Positions 12,953 through 25,646 of a stretch of 64,000 nucleotides of DNA are shown piece by piece. A program made the translations under genes and the position numbers. This DNA comes from Cyclina sinensis (Eukaryota; Mollusca; Bivalvia; Venerida; Veneridae). Positions within the stretch are counted from its first letter, which is position 1; the number at the start of each line of letters is the position of its first letter. The notes under the pieces were generated by a model. The model saw nothing but the letters and a program-made list of their open reading frames with translations, was not told the origin of the DNA and made no database searches. The stretch lies in the NCBI GenBank assembly GCA_012932295.1, contig JAAONU010000004.1:26073304-26137303 (forward strand), written 5' to 3'.

Positions 12953-14761
12953 CCAATATTTTGAAGTAAAAGAAGCATGTGGTATCCAGTTATTCCCTGA
13001 TATTACTGTAAAATTTTCATTTGAAGACGACATTGCATTGACAGCAGACAGAGTTGTAGGTTTTCAAAACTTACACAATAGTTAAAAACGATTTTGTTTT
13101 TAAAAAGGCGTTAAGATTAATTTACAAAAAAAAACAAAAATACAGGTAAGAAAAGGGTAATTTTCGTTTAAAGATGAACAATGAACTTTTAATGGAGAAA
13201 TTATAGAAACCATTAATATGCAACACTGGCAACTAATCAAGCCCAAAAGGCTAAGAGAGTTCTTGTATCAGTTTAATCGAAATTATATGACTATGGTTAA
13301 CTATCTAAGCATGCATTTTAAAAATATTTTTGATCTTCAGATTTCTCTTTTTGTACTTTATTGGTCTGAAATTTTGGTCCTCCAAAAACAAACTTAATTA
13401 GAATCTGTTAATTATTGTAAGCGATACATGTGTGTTAGTATTAAAACTACGAATGCCGCAGTACTTGGGGACTCCGGGGCTAATGTAAAATCCTAAAAAT
13501 GAACAAGATATTCAACAATGAAATATTAAGTTAACTTTGGGCAAAATCATTGGATTTCAGGAATAGAAATTGTTATTCGGTAATGGGTTTGGCAATATTT
13601 GGTTCGACCAGTGTGATTACAAAGAGAAACTATGGGCAAAATCATTGGATTTCAGGTATAAAAATTGTAATGTAGCAATAGATTTGGCTATATTTGGTTC
13701 TGCCAGTGTGTTTACGAAGAGAAACCATTTGTTAATATTTTTCAGCGTCTGAAGGATCATTATATCCAACGGTTGCTTTATAAAATAACCAACAGTTCTT
13801 AAATGAATTTTTTATCCTAAATTAAGTTAAACATTGTATATGAACCATACTTAGATTATGTAGCTGTTAGAATCTATCGACACGTCCTCACAAATCTATT
13901 CGTTTATCTTATCTTGTTATATTTATGATTTAGAAACAGAAAGAGGAAGATACATAAACTTACCGAAAGAAGAAAGACTTTACATCCGAGAAACTAAATG
14001 CTTTCTTAAGGCCAATATCTAGAAACTGAAGATTCTCATGAGTTATGACTGAATTTAGCAATCTATGTAAAAAGAGTTATATTGTATTATGTACGCTTAG
14101 TAAGCACTGGAATGTCCAACATAATAATGATTTAATTCGAGGGCTGATAACAGCCAGTTCACCTTGTTTTTATTCTTTGAGTGGACAGTAAAAGCAACGA
14201 TTGCGCAACAAAATGGCAAATTTCGATGAACAACTGAACGCTCTCCTGAGGACTTTCATATTTCTAAAAAGGTGGAAGAACATTTACCATAGCAATAATA
14301 GGTTTCTGTATGAACGATCGCCTCCTACCGTCTTTCTTCGCCTGAAACGCCTTGATTTATTTCACCAGCTAGTAATTTGCCTTGTCTTAACTCTTTTTTA
14401 CAATAGTAGATTTATTCATTGTAACTGCTTTCAAGAAGAAGGCTTAAAACAGTTGCGGAACAGATTTGAACAAATATGGAGGTCAAGCTGCGAATAAACT
14501 TTCGATTTAGAATAACAGTGTCAGTGACAGTGAAAAATTCCTTATCACGTAATATCAGTTCATATAAATTGTGACTATCTTTATACTTTGAACATAATCG
14601 CCTACCGACCTTGAAATGCAGATATCACAGTTTATATTACATTTGTATATCTAACATTATTTCTCAGTCAAAAACATTCTGTGCTTGAAACTCATACCTT
14701 AACAAGGTAATTCAAAGCCACGTTTCAAATTAGTCCCGTGAACAGTGACATAGGATTTAAC
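12953..14761. other. Spacer between the two sulfotransferase genes
   Basis: No gene recognised. It contains a 95-bp direct duplication (13539-13727) and, from about 14150, sequence homologous to the region upstream of copy A. The open frame at 14201-14497 has no homology or splice signal that supports it as coding. Confidence 0.5.
13539..13727 (+). repeat. 95-bp tandem duplication
   Basis: GGGCAAAATCATTGGATTTC recurs at 13539 and 13634. The units continue with similar sequence through TTTGGCAATATTTGGTTC / TTTGGCTATATTTGGTTC and AGAGAAAC. The copies are diverged, so the duplication is old. No function is apparent. Confidence 0.7.
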
Positions 14762-17700
14762 ATGAGTGATCCGACGAAAACAGAATCAGGTGCAAAGCCG
14801 CGTATCCATTTGAAGACTATGGTTCACAAAGGAATAGTTATCGCTAAGTGTGAAATTGAAGAAATTAAGAAAATGGAGATGCGGGATGACGACGTGTGGG
14901 TGTGCTCATTTCCACGATCTGGTACGTGAAGTGTAGAATCATTTCTTCAGACGTTCGGTGGGTTCAATGTTTATATCCATGATATGACCGGTTATGCGCG
15001 CTTGATTCAAACTGTGCCAACTTTTCGATCTTGAAATGAAAGGGAAGATGTATTTATTGAAACATTTGCTTGATAATGAGTTTACTCGTTCTGCCAAATG
15101 TTATGTTTGTACTGATTCCAATGCTTTACAAGAAAAGGTAGTAAGTACAAAATTTAGATGAAGGGAAGATGGTTTTAGGTTTTATTTTTCAAAGGCAATA
15201 GTTTTTGTTTCACTTTTATACTTTTTGTCTCTTTGCATTTTTGGCTTTATCATTTTCACTTGCAACAGAATATAAGTGCACAGTATAATGTGTATCCAAA
15301 TATGTATTAGTAATTTACATTGACTAACAGAAATATGCAGTTTAATTGTAATTGTGTCTAACATTACTTTTTGACCGTGAATGCACGTATCTAGGTCATG
15401 AGAGACAGTTTGTCCGACAGAGTTATGGCTCTTGAGTTTCAAGATTATTAGCTGTCCTGGTGAATTTTAAATTAGGAAGATAAAATAGAATCATTAATAC
15501 ATATAATGTATGACAGAATATCAGCATTTTGAAATAAGCGTCTAGCTCTTCTTATTCCAAGAAATGTGTGCAAAATTTTCTCTTGACTTAAAATGTAACA
15601 GTTAAAAAAAAACATAATGGGCACATTCAAGTTCGACGTGGCAGTAGGAGGAGTAATTGCCCCATAAGTTTTGAGACAGAAAAATCGAAAACTAGGGCTT
15701 TCCGTATCCTTTGATATCAAGTCTAGTTTCTTCCTTTAGTCAAGGTCAATGTTAGCGTTTCATGGTTTCTGGCGCTCAATGGTAAAATCATGTGATAAAA
15801 TTTGTCTTGACAAACGCTAACTGTTAAGATAAACACCACTGGAGTGTCCTTTTGATATACAACCTTGTATTCAGTGATAAGATGAAGATTGAACTTTGAA
15901 TAAATCCCTCATGAATTTTGCACCTTGATCACATGCATAAGTCATCTCAAATTTACTCCGGCAAATGTAGGTTGTCGTGTTGGCACAGCATTCATTTCTG
16001 CAAATGCCGTTTGCAAAGGCAAAAGGCAGCATGATATTTATTGCTAACTATTTCGTTTGTTTGACTGACACACATTGATAAAAGAGGAAAAGAAACGAAC
16101 GACAAAATTATTTGAAGTGGTGAAACATGCATCACATACACTCGCTTGATAAGTTGGAGTTCAAGGTTAACTGGTTTGAACCTGCACCACTTCTATCTTT
16201 ATTTAGATATTTAACGTTCAAAACTGAACACACATTTTTACCTTACTCCATGATAGGCCAAAATTGAGGTATTTCAGCTCATTTGTGAACAAATCCTAAT
16301 TTATCTTTTTTTTCAGGGACAACCTTGACACAAGAGCTTGTATATCTAATACTAACCCTGGACTTTGAAAAGGCGAAATCTGTTCAGCTTGACGACAGAT
16401 TCCCAATTATTGACGTCAAAGATGACAGGTTTCCGTATTACAGAGGTAGCTAATTACACGTTCTGGTTGAAACAAGGCTCACTTTTAAACAAGAGGCACG
16501 TGTAATTTTAGGAATAACTGTTGCATTGTGGCCAAAAATGTCTTGGAGCTATCTGTTATGAATATAAATTACTTTTCATAAAATAAGAATGTCGTGACAC
16601 AAAAAAGGCTTTGCATAAAAACCACAGTCTCTATATTTTCTGATGTTGATAAGAAGTTTCGATTCACACAATATAACGAGTCCGGGAACTGTTGGTCATT
16701 TCCGTTCGGTGCGTATGACCCTATAAAACGCCTGATCAAATACTAAAACTAATTTAAAGTCGCAAGCCTGATCATTCGTTTGTTTGTGTTTTTTTTTTTT
16801 TTAAATACTTGTTTATGGTCATTAATCGGGCCTTCAGACTATAACGAATTGAAGCTATTTGACAAAGTTCGAATACGCACAAAAACCAGATAAATGTACG
16901 TGTTCCCGAGGCCAAACGTAACCGTCTGAACTTAAAACCAGATAAATGTACGTGTTCCTCGAGGCTAAACGTAACCGTCTGAACTTAAAACCAGATAAAT
17001 GTGCGTGTTCCTCGAGGCTAAACGTAACCGTCTGAACTTAAAACCAGATAAATGTACGTGTTCGTCGAGGCTAAACGTAACCGTCTGAACTTAAAACCAG
17101 ATAAATGTACGTGTTCCTCAAAGCTAAACGTAACCGTCTGAACTTAAAACCAGATAAATATACGTGTTCCTCGAGGCCAAACGTAACCGTCTGAACTTAA
17201 AACCAGATAAATGTACGTGTTCCTCGAGGCTAAACGTAACCGTCTGAACTTAAAACCAGATAAATGTACGTGTTCCTCGAGGCCAAACGTAACCGTCTGA
17301 ACTTAAAACGAATGAGATTAATTAGAAAAAAAAACACAGAACGAGTTTATACCCAATCGGTGAATATATATAAAGGAACCATAGCTACATGGTGGCCTAC
17401 CACGTGGTATACGACGTCATTACAGGTGTTGCACGCAGCAGTTTTTTACTCGATTCGGAGGTGAAAACTGCTGTAAGCATTTTATTTCTACATCAATTTA
17501 AAAAGGGACATAGTGCATGCAAAGCGGAAATTGTGTCCTACATACAGGCCCAAATGACTTTTTGTCAGATGTACATTTTTTCATAGTTCATAGAAATATC
17601 TTTGCTATTGCGAAAAGCGCATCATTTTTTCCGAATGTTATAAAAAAATTTGTACATCTGACAAAAGTATGTCAGTGTGTAGGACATGTAGAATTGATGA

Positions 17701-20700
17701 AGAAATAGAATATCTACAGCAGTTTTCTCTTACGAGTCGAGGCAAAACAATGCTCTTGTAACAGCCTAAATGACATCATTTACAAGGTAGTATGGTCACC
17801 CTGGCGAATGCGACATGAATAACAAGTGTCTAACAAACTGCGCGAACTGCGCGTGCTCTCTGTGAGCAGTCTGTGTAGGTGTGCATATTCGGTTTAAAAT
17901 CAGGTGATCAAAGAGGCCATGCTTCATACATCTATTGATCTAGCACTTTCTATTGCATTGTCGTCCCATTATTTCTTCCTGTATACCGGCGTGAAATGCG
18001 ATTTCAGTTTTGGAGCAGTTGTGCCGTAGCATTTGAAGAACATAATGTCGCCGCACACCAACACCCTATATAGGTCTGAACCCTTCGACCTATTCACCAG
18101 AGCTGTAGAAGTGCCGCGGAAACATATTCTGTAATACCAAAATCGTGTATGTATGGTAGCTGATTTTTGCCATGTCGCGTAAGTGCGTTTCCAGCGGTGG
18201 GGATGGGAGGCAAAATGTCTAACAAAAGAAAACATGGCAAACGGCACCCCGCAAACGTGAAAACGCGAACACACGCCACATTTAATGTGTTATTTATTCA
18301 ACTTTGTATCTGAGTACAAAGCGGCATGGAAAGAAAAGATCGGATTCTTTAATCAACTAGGAAGCTATATTAATACAATTTTAACGTTTAACTGATATGC
18401 ATGCATTTAATTGAAATGGTTGGATGTGTCATGAAAACAATCCAAAATTGTCCCTAGATATTCAATAAAAATGATGGTATTTTCAAACTTAAAAACTAAA
18501 TTTCTATGTCATGAAAACAATCCAAAATTGTCCCTAGATATTCAATAAAAATGATGGTATTTTCAAACTTAAAAACTAAATTGTTCTTTCTACAGTGAGA
18601 AACATCAAACAATGCCATAAGATTTTGAAGATTGAGAATCTATAAAGATTGTTGCTATAGTCACAGATTACTGATGATTTGAGTTAAAGATTATCCACCT
18701 ATGTAATTCCATATACCTGTAAAATCTTGTAGACAATCGGTTTTCTTAAAGCGCTATTGATGTGCCTGTAAGTTTACATGCAACTTTTACAGATATCATC
18801 CGTCACAAAATTCTGTCAATTCTAGGTGTCAACTTTGTCGAACAAATGCAATCGCCACGCACCGTGAAGGCGCATGCGCACTACGACTTTCTTCCAGAAC
18901 AGCTTCAAAACGGAAAAGGACGGGTAGGTAAATCTTTAGTCTAAATTGTAGACGGTTATTTAGTCAGGCTGGTGGTAACGCGCTATACAATATATAGGTA
19001 GCTACTTTCATACAACTTCCTGCTCCATTTACACTACAAAATTTTCATATGAGTAAAAATTTATACCGAGGTCATATGTATCAGTCCCCTACATTGAGAA
19101 TGAAAATAGCAAATTATATCCCTTGATCAGAGTCATTTCTAGTACATTCAACATTTTTTTCTTATTTTTTTAACCATATACATTTTCTAAATGCTTTACC
19201 GCTGATTAACTTTTATTCTTTTTTAGATAATTTATTTATGTCGCAATCCTAAAGATATCATAACCTCTTACTATAATCTGATGCAATGGTTGGATGAAGT
19301 GGAACTAGATGAATTTAAGACCTGGAACTCCTTTTTCCAGGCATTCGTCGACGGCACAGGTATTTGTTATAGTGCGTTCATCGCATACTCTCAGTTACAG
19401 CTTTTCCAGGCATTCGTCGACGGCACAGGTATTTGTTATAGTGCGTTCATCGCATACTCTCAGTTACAGCTTTTCCAGGCATTCGTCGACGGCACAGGTA
19501 TTTGTTATAGTGCGTTCATCGCATACTCTCAGTTACAGCTTTTCCAGGCATTCGTCGACGGCACAGGTATTTGTTATAGTGCGTTCATCGCATACTCTCA
19601 GTTACAGCTTTTCCAGGCATTCGTCGACGGCACAGGTATTTGTTATAGCACGTTCATCGCATTCTCTCAATTATAGCTTTTCCAGGCATTCGTCGACGGC
19701 ACAGGTATTTGTTATTGCATGTTCATTGCATACTTCACTGTTATAGCGTATGGTATTGTGTAGTGACGCAAACCGTATGTAGACACTAGCAGATTTCAAT
19801 TGATGCCCTCCATAAGACCCATTCTATCAACCAAACTATTTATATCATGATTAGAATGTGAAATTGAAAAATAGAAAGCAAGCAACTAATTTGAATGCCA
19901 GTATTAAGAAATGATTACTTTTTATCTACCAAACAAAATTCAAAGGAAAGTTTCATAAAAGCTTTGTTGATGTTTAAACTTGTTCAGAATATGTATGTAA
20001 ATTATAAGGTAAAAAGTGATTAAAATTCTAAATTTGATTGAAATTATTTCTGAAAGTACGCATTTGAGTATATATAGATCGTATTTTATGTGAAAAAGGT
20101 ATTGTAATACCTTACTACTCTTTGATGAATATTTTTTTTTAGCTCACCGGAGCACAAAGTGCTCAGGGTGAGCTTTTCTGATCGGTCTTTGTCCGTCGTC
20201 CGTCGTCCGTCCGTCCGTCCGTCCGTCCGTCGTCAACTTTTCATTCAAACGACATCTCCTCTGAAACCAATGGGGCAAATTTAATTAAACTTGCCTGGGA
20301 TGTTCCTTGCATGAAGCTCTACCAAGATTGTTCAAATGGTTCTGGTCCATTGCATTTCTGGTTCACTGGAGCTAAAAATAGATTTTATAAGTTGGATCTT
20401 TAAAAATCTTCTTCTCCGAAACCACAAGGCCTGGAGCTTTGATATTTGGTATGAAGCATTATCTAGTGGACCTCTACCAAGTTTGTTCAAATTATGTCCC
20501 TGGGGACAAAACTGACCCCACCCAAGGGGTCAGTTGATTTTACATAGAGTTATATAGGGAAAACTTGAAAATCTTCTTGTCAGAAACCACAAGGCCTAGA
20601 GTTAAGATATTTGGTATGTAGCATTGTCTAGTGGACCTCTACCAAGTTTGTTCAAATCATGGTCTCTGGGTCAAAAATGGCCCCGCCCCGGGGGTCTCTT

Positions 20701-22983
20701 GTTTTACATAGAGTTATATAGGAAAATCTTCTTGTCAGAAACCGTAAGTTATAGAGCTTAGATATTTGGTGTGTAGCATTGTCTAGTGGACCTCTACCAA
20801 GTTTGTTCAAATCCTGTCCTCTGGGTCAAAAATGGCCCCGCCACAGGGGCCACTAGTTTTACATAGAGTTATATAAGAAAATCTAAAAAAAATCTTCTTG
20901 TCAGAAACCGTAAGTTAGAGAGCTTAGATATTTGGTGTGTAGCATTGTCTAGTGGACCTCTACCAAGTTTGTTCAAATCCTGTCCTCTGGGTCAAAAATG
21001 GCCCCGCCCCAGGGGCCACTAGTTTTACATAAAGTTATATAGGAAAATCATAAATAATCTTCTTGTCAGAAACCGTAAGTTATAGAGCTTAGATATTTGG
21101 TGTGAAGCATTGTCTAGTGGACCTCTACCAAGTTTGTTAGAAAAATTTCCCTAGGGTCACTATTGGCCCCGCCCGAGGGGTCACAAGTTTTAAATAACAA
21201 TATAGAAGAAAATCTTTAAAAATCTTCTTGTCTGAAACCACAAGACCTAGAATTTTAAAATTTGGCATGAAGCAAGCTTTATCAAGCTTTTTCAAATTAT
21301 TGGATTAGGTTAAAGGTCACGGAGGCTAAAAGTAGATTTATCTACTGTACCTCATAGAGCCTTCATTTATAGACCAATATCTTTGATATTCAGTATAGAG
21401 GTTCCTTGCATGGACCTCTACCCATGGATAGGGTTTGAGGTCACTGGGTCAAGGTCAAGGTCACCATAGCTTATAATAGATATTTCTACTTTCTGTCATA
21501 GAGCCTTTATTTATTGACTGATATTTTACATATTTGATTTGTAGGCACTTACATATTTTCAATTAAAAAATGAAATACTGCTTAACAGCAAACCTAAGTA
21601 CTCAGGTGAGCGATCCAGGGCCATCATGGCCCTCTTGTTTGAACTACCTTTGTAATTTGAAACTGTATTTAATAGGTATTTCTCTAATTAATATACTCCT
21701 TATTTCACAAAAGCTCTTCACTGTCCTTGGACAAGACATGTTTTGAAGTATTGGGAAAGAAGAAATGACAGTAACCTTTTATTTCTGAAGTATGAAGAGC
21801 TGGTAAAGGTTAGTCTTTCTTTTTAGAAATCTAAATCTACATGTTGTAAAAACGAGAACAGAAAACTTATGCACAACGTTCCAGGGGCTCAGCTTGCCAA
21901 ATATTACCGCATAAAAAGGAAATTGGTACATGATTTTGAATAAACTGTGCATTTAATATATTGAAATGCAGTCTTCTTAACACTATATTACAGTTTTAAA
22001 AAGAAAGAGAGAGAGGTGGGAGGGGTAAAAACACATTTCACAAGTGCTACATAGAATCAAGCAGTCTGTAAAAGACAGAAGGTCAAAAATGTTTAATTGT
22101 TCTTTAAAGACCACAAACAAAGGTCCTCTTTGAAACCAGCTGCCATCAAACTCAAGAATTGATTATTGACAGTAGATAAGAAGTGCATAGTAAACTATTA
22201 CATGTATACAAGCATACTGTGTACAAACTTTTTGTTTTATATAAACTTGACCTTAAAAAAATTATATTCACGGCTTTTCTCGGGCTGTTTCTTGTGCTAG
22301 GTTACATTTGAATCATGTTGATAATAACCGTTGCTTTATTGACAGGACTTACCAAACGGTGTGAGAAAAATTGCGGCATTTTTGGGCAAACGTCTTTCTG
22401 ATGACGACATCTCCAGAATATGTGAACATTGTTCTGTAGATAATATGAGGACAAATAACATGGTCAATTTGTCTTATTGGAGAGACGTGAAATACGTGAA
22501 TGATAACGCTCCGGGTGGATTCATTAATAAGGGTATGGTGCTTGTCTACTACAAGTCTTGTATATGTGTATAAAATAATTACAAAAATAGAGCATATAGC
22601 ATAAGGTAGAATGACATTTAACAGAGAAGGTGACTGCAAAATGTACCTCGAGTTGGACCATCATATCAGCATAATAAAAGACGTATCTAACTGTAAATTG
22701 TCATAATCCTCGATGGACTCAAAATACTATGTCCTATGACCGGACAATATATAAATAGTCATAGGATTTCGTGTGAGCACACATACAATGTATCTAAAAC
22801 TGTTTACTGTTACGTATGTCAATATCTTAATTATGTTTGTGATTTCCAGGGAAGGCCGGCGTTTGGAAACAAAAACTGACAGACGAGGAATCAAAGAAGA
22901 TAGACGTAATGTTAGAGGAAGTTGAAAAGTTTGGTCTCACTTTCGAGCACTCAAAACATTCCTGTAATGAACAGAAACTGTGA
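14762..22983 (+). CDS. Cytosolic sulfotransferase (SULT family), copy B
   Basis: Seven exons: 14762-14921, 16317-16445, 18826-18923, 19227-19359, 21714-21808, 22346-22532, 22850-22983. Every exon has the same length as its counterpart in copy A, giving 311 aa. The same sites are present: FPRSGTT, KAHAHYDFLP, CRNPKDIITSY, and NKGKAGVWK with Asn in place of the canonical Arg. An extra in-frame ATG at 14738 would add eight residues; 14762 matches copy A. Exon 4 is the most diverged part (WLDEVELDEFKTWN against WLDEVKREETKTWD). The 19-nt 3' end of exon 4 and its donor are repeated six times at 19341-19704. The gene is intact if the first donor is used. Intron 4 carries a large bivalve-type repeat absent from copy A. 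Same expected PAPS-dependent role; substrate unknown. Confidence 0.9.
16883..17308 (+). repeat. 53-bp tandem repeat, about eight copies
   Basis: ACCAGATAAATGTACGTG recurs at 16885, 16937, 16990, 17043, 17096, 17149, 17202 and 17255, a strict 53-bp period after the first 52-bp step. Most units contain the palindrome CTCGAG. The array lies in intron 2 of sulfotransferase B and has no counterpart in copy A. Confidence 0.95.
17413..17777. mobile_element. Imperfect palindromic MITE-like element
   Basis: Outer arms 17413-17465 and 17714-17777 pair imperfectly (GACGTCATT against GATGTCATT; AAAACTGCTG on both). Inner arms near 17531-17585 and 17645-17695 pair over TTTTGTCAGATGTACA and GTCCTACA. The structure suggests a decayed fold-back DNA element. 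No transposase frame was seen. Confidence 0.5.
17800..18300. other. Locally GC-richer stretch in intron 2 of sulfotransferase B
   Basis: This block is visibly richer in GC and CpG than its surroundings. It has overlapping minus-strand open frames (18274-17969 and 18279-18094) without recognisable domains. It could be part of an inserted element. No gene is supported. Confidence 0.3.
18428..18587 (+). repeat. 80-bp near-perfect tandem duplication
   Basis: GTCATGAAAACAATCC starts at 18428 and 18508, and the following roughly 73 bases are identical between the two copies. The near identity means a recent duplication in intron 2 of sulfotransferase B. Confidence 0.95.
19341..19735 (+). repeat. 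69-bp minisatellite across the exon 4 splice donor of sulfotransferase B
   Basis: GCATTCGTCGACGGCACAG begins at 19341, 19410, 19479, 19548, 19617 and 19686, exactly 69 bp apart. The first unit is the last 19 nt of exon 4. Each unit carries that exon end, the GTATTTG donor, and then a pyrimidine-containing CTTTTCCAG that resembles an acceptor. Because 69 is a multiple of three, the reading frame stays open through five units until a TAG at 19674-19676. Sulfotransferase A has one full unit plus a decayed second at 10684-10765. Confidence 0.97.
20149..21646 (+). mobile_element. Bivalve-type interspersed repeat with ~165-bp internal units
   Basis: The element opens AGCTCACCGGAGCACAAAGTG, followed by a (CCGT)n tract at 20190-20230. 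It then has about five internal units in which TCTAGTGGACCTCTACCAAG recurs at 20462, 20627, 20782, 20948 and 21113. It closes with CAGGTGAGCGATCCAGGGCC and GGCCCTCTTGTTT. I recognise this architecture from bivalve genomes. No coding capacity was seen, so it is non-autonomous. It sits in intron 4 of sulfotransferase B and is absent from copy A. Confidence 0.85.
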
Positions 22984-25646
22984 TGTCCTTTTGTTCTTCC
23001 ATACTGAACTAAACATTTATCATTAAATAAAAATTTCAGTCAACATAGTTCAGGCATTATAGTAACTGTCCTGTTGTACTTAATACTGTCCTGTTGTACT
23101 TGATACTGTCCTGTGATACTGTTCTAATTATTCTAGTTCAACATGTTTTTACAAAACTAACAGCACGTCTCTCCTCGGCTGAGGAAATGAATATGTACTC
23201 CGACTTACGTGTTCATTTGGTCCAAAAGAATAGCTAATTATCTTGAAACAGTGATGACTGTTGATCAACATGCTACTTATGAATTTGTATTTTCTCATTT
23301 ATGTTCATTTGGTCCAAAAGAATATTTAATTGTATCCAAACAGTGATGAATGTTAACCATTTTCTTATGTATGTTTTATCAAGAAACCTATAACCGTATA
23401 ATAAAGTTTAAACTATGTTTCTTTTTCTGTTTTATACCATGTATGACTTCGTTCCTTCTAGTGCAACTTGCAATTCTTTATTGCGTCTTCAACTCTGAGC
23501 AGTTCTTTATTCTGAGGTTACGATCGTAAAAGTCCCAGTTTCACTTTGTGGTTGCAGACATCATTTTGATAGAATTAAAATAAAACCATGTTCTTTTCAC
23601 TCTAAAACAATGTTGATTTATGACTTTCTTTCGTATTCAAATCGTTTCTTCAAGACAAAATGCAGGCAAAACGTTGTAAAAAGTAAAGTGCTATGTCTCT
23701 AATATATACTTACCGATTTAAAAAGCAAAGATAGGAATGGTTTTGAGCACAAATAAAGGTCGTCAGTAAAAATACCTTTCTTGATCAAATATTAAGAGGA
23801 ACTTGGGAATGTAATACTGGGCCGCTAACGAAAATGCACATCAAAGATATGTGATGTCTGAGAGTTTGGTTATTTTGACAAACAAACAAAAAAATTACAA
23901 ATTCTCTGCCAATGCGAAAAAAAGTCAATATTGCCAACAACGAAGTAACAGATCAAAAGACCAGCTTTAACAAAAAATTGAACGGGTGCTTGTAACAATG
24001 AAAATTAACCATTTGATTATAGTCATATGCGTTTTACTTACTATACAGCGTTCGTCATTCTATCAACTGGTCTGTTCCACTTCTATGGTAGACCTAGATA
24101 CACTTACGAAGTTTAAGCCACTTAAGTTGGCTATTTCTTTGAAGCCCTGTAGTCTGATAGAGGAAATCACACCCATCTTCTATCTTCAAATTAAACCCCA
24201 CATTCCAAAACAGTATGCAAAGTTAGAAGCAACTCCCACTTTCCATGTTTCAAGTTACACTCTATCGATCTGGAAGAGGGGAAATAAAAACAAAAAATAG
24301 GCAAACTAGAGTTAAGGTTCCTGCACTCTGTTTTCAGTTTCAGTGAAAGGTGTTTGATTTGTTATCCAACCAAAGGAAAGTAAAAGAGTGGTATAAATCA
24401 AGCATAAGTCTTACAAGAGCATTACTTGCACTGTGCTCTTCTTCTAAGTGATCAGTTTCACTATTTGAACTTATACCGTCACAGTCTTGAACCAAAGGAA
24501 GAAAATTCAAAAGAAATCAATCTGCACCGTGCACCTTGCTTTATGAATTTTATGTCATAATATAGTAGTGGTTGAGGTTTGAAGGGTTAAAGTATTTTTT
24601 CCTACATATTCCATGAGTTCTTTTAAGGAAAAAAAGGAGAACAAGGCATAACAGGCGCGTAGCTGCCTATACGCGAGTACGCAGCTGAATCCACATTATT
24701 TTGACAAAAAAAAAATAAACGAAAGTAAAGCTATTCATCTCCATTTTTATGCTAAAATAAATGGATTTTCGTTGGTCAAGTAAGCTCTCCGGAGGCCCCA
24801 AAACGCACCAAATTGCACCATTTATTTCAAAATTTTCAGGGGGGGCATGCCCCCTGACCCCCCTAGATTATTTTGAATCCACATTCTTTATAGGCTAGCT
24901 ACGCGCCTGCATAAGTCGATGGCAATACATACTTGAGTTATGTGTCTTTTACTCTGTTTTCAATCTCAGTGTAGTTCGAACTTGTCCAGGGGAGATAATA
25001 TGAAAACGAGTGATTTCTGTTTTTTCTCATCTAGGTGCCACGTATCGCTGCTTTACACTAAACATTCGAGAGAATCAGGAAGATATTTTCTGTTTCTCTC
25101 ACTATCACTTGCAACGAAAGATAAGTATCCTCTTCGTGGGGTGTTGGTCAAATGCACAATTGCTGATGTATGACAATAAATAAATTAAAACAGAAAGAGA
25201 AATATTGTGTAACACTTGTACCTGGACTTTGAATTTACTTATCTTCGGTGCTTGTTGCCCATTTGATCAACTCCCCCCAACCCCCTGCAGAGGTACGTTA
25301 TTTTGGGTTGCAAGATACAGAAAGCATCACACTTTAGTGACAGTTCTGGTTCTTTTCCCTGCTCCGTGTATAGCATTACCTTTCAGGCGATCACTGATCC
25401 GCTTCTGCTATTTGTACCCTGGACCCTAGTCATTTCTAAATAAAATTCTGCAAGTTTAAACACAAATATACTGTACTAAACTGTTTAAGACAATACAGAG
25501 GAAAAGAAAGAAAAGTATGTTCCAAAATGACATAGAGTCATGCCCGTCACATTTTTCTACTGTAGTCTTACCTTTTGTAAGCTTTTGAAGTTATTAAAAG
25601 ATTATACATTGGTCATGTGACCACATCAGTGGACAAACATGACAAA
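22984..25646. other. Intergenic region between sulfotransferase B and wolframin
   Basis: About 2.7 kb. It holds a candidate poly(A) signal AATAAA at 23026-23031, a short duplicated ACTGTCCTGTTGTACTT motif near 23066-23110, and a terminal-inverted-repeat element at 24652-24909. A repeat fragment near 25280-25320 resembles 63570-63600 (CCCCCTGCA, GTTATTTT, GGTTGC). No gene was supported. Confidence 0.55.
24652..24909. mobile_element. 258-bp non-autonomous DNA transposon with TIRs and a CATAA target duplication
   Basis: The left end CAGGCGCGTAGCTGCCTATA is the inverted form of the right end TATAGGCTAGCTACGCGCCTG, with one base inserted. CATAA at 24647-24651 is repeated at 24910-24914. The interior has GGGGCATGCCCCCTGACC, which I recall from short animal repeats. 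There is no transposase gene. The 5-bp duplication does not by itself fix the superfamily. Confidence 0.85.

Noticed and set aside
17969..18279. Overlapping minus-strand frames in the GC-richer block
   Set aside because: No recognisable domain, no splice partners; GC-rich sequence has fewer chance stops.
19309..19746. 145-codon frame of 23-residue repeats
   Set aside because: It is an alternative frame of the 69-bp minisatellite, out of frame with the sulfotransferase exon.
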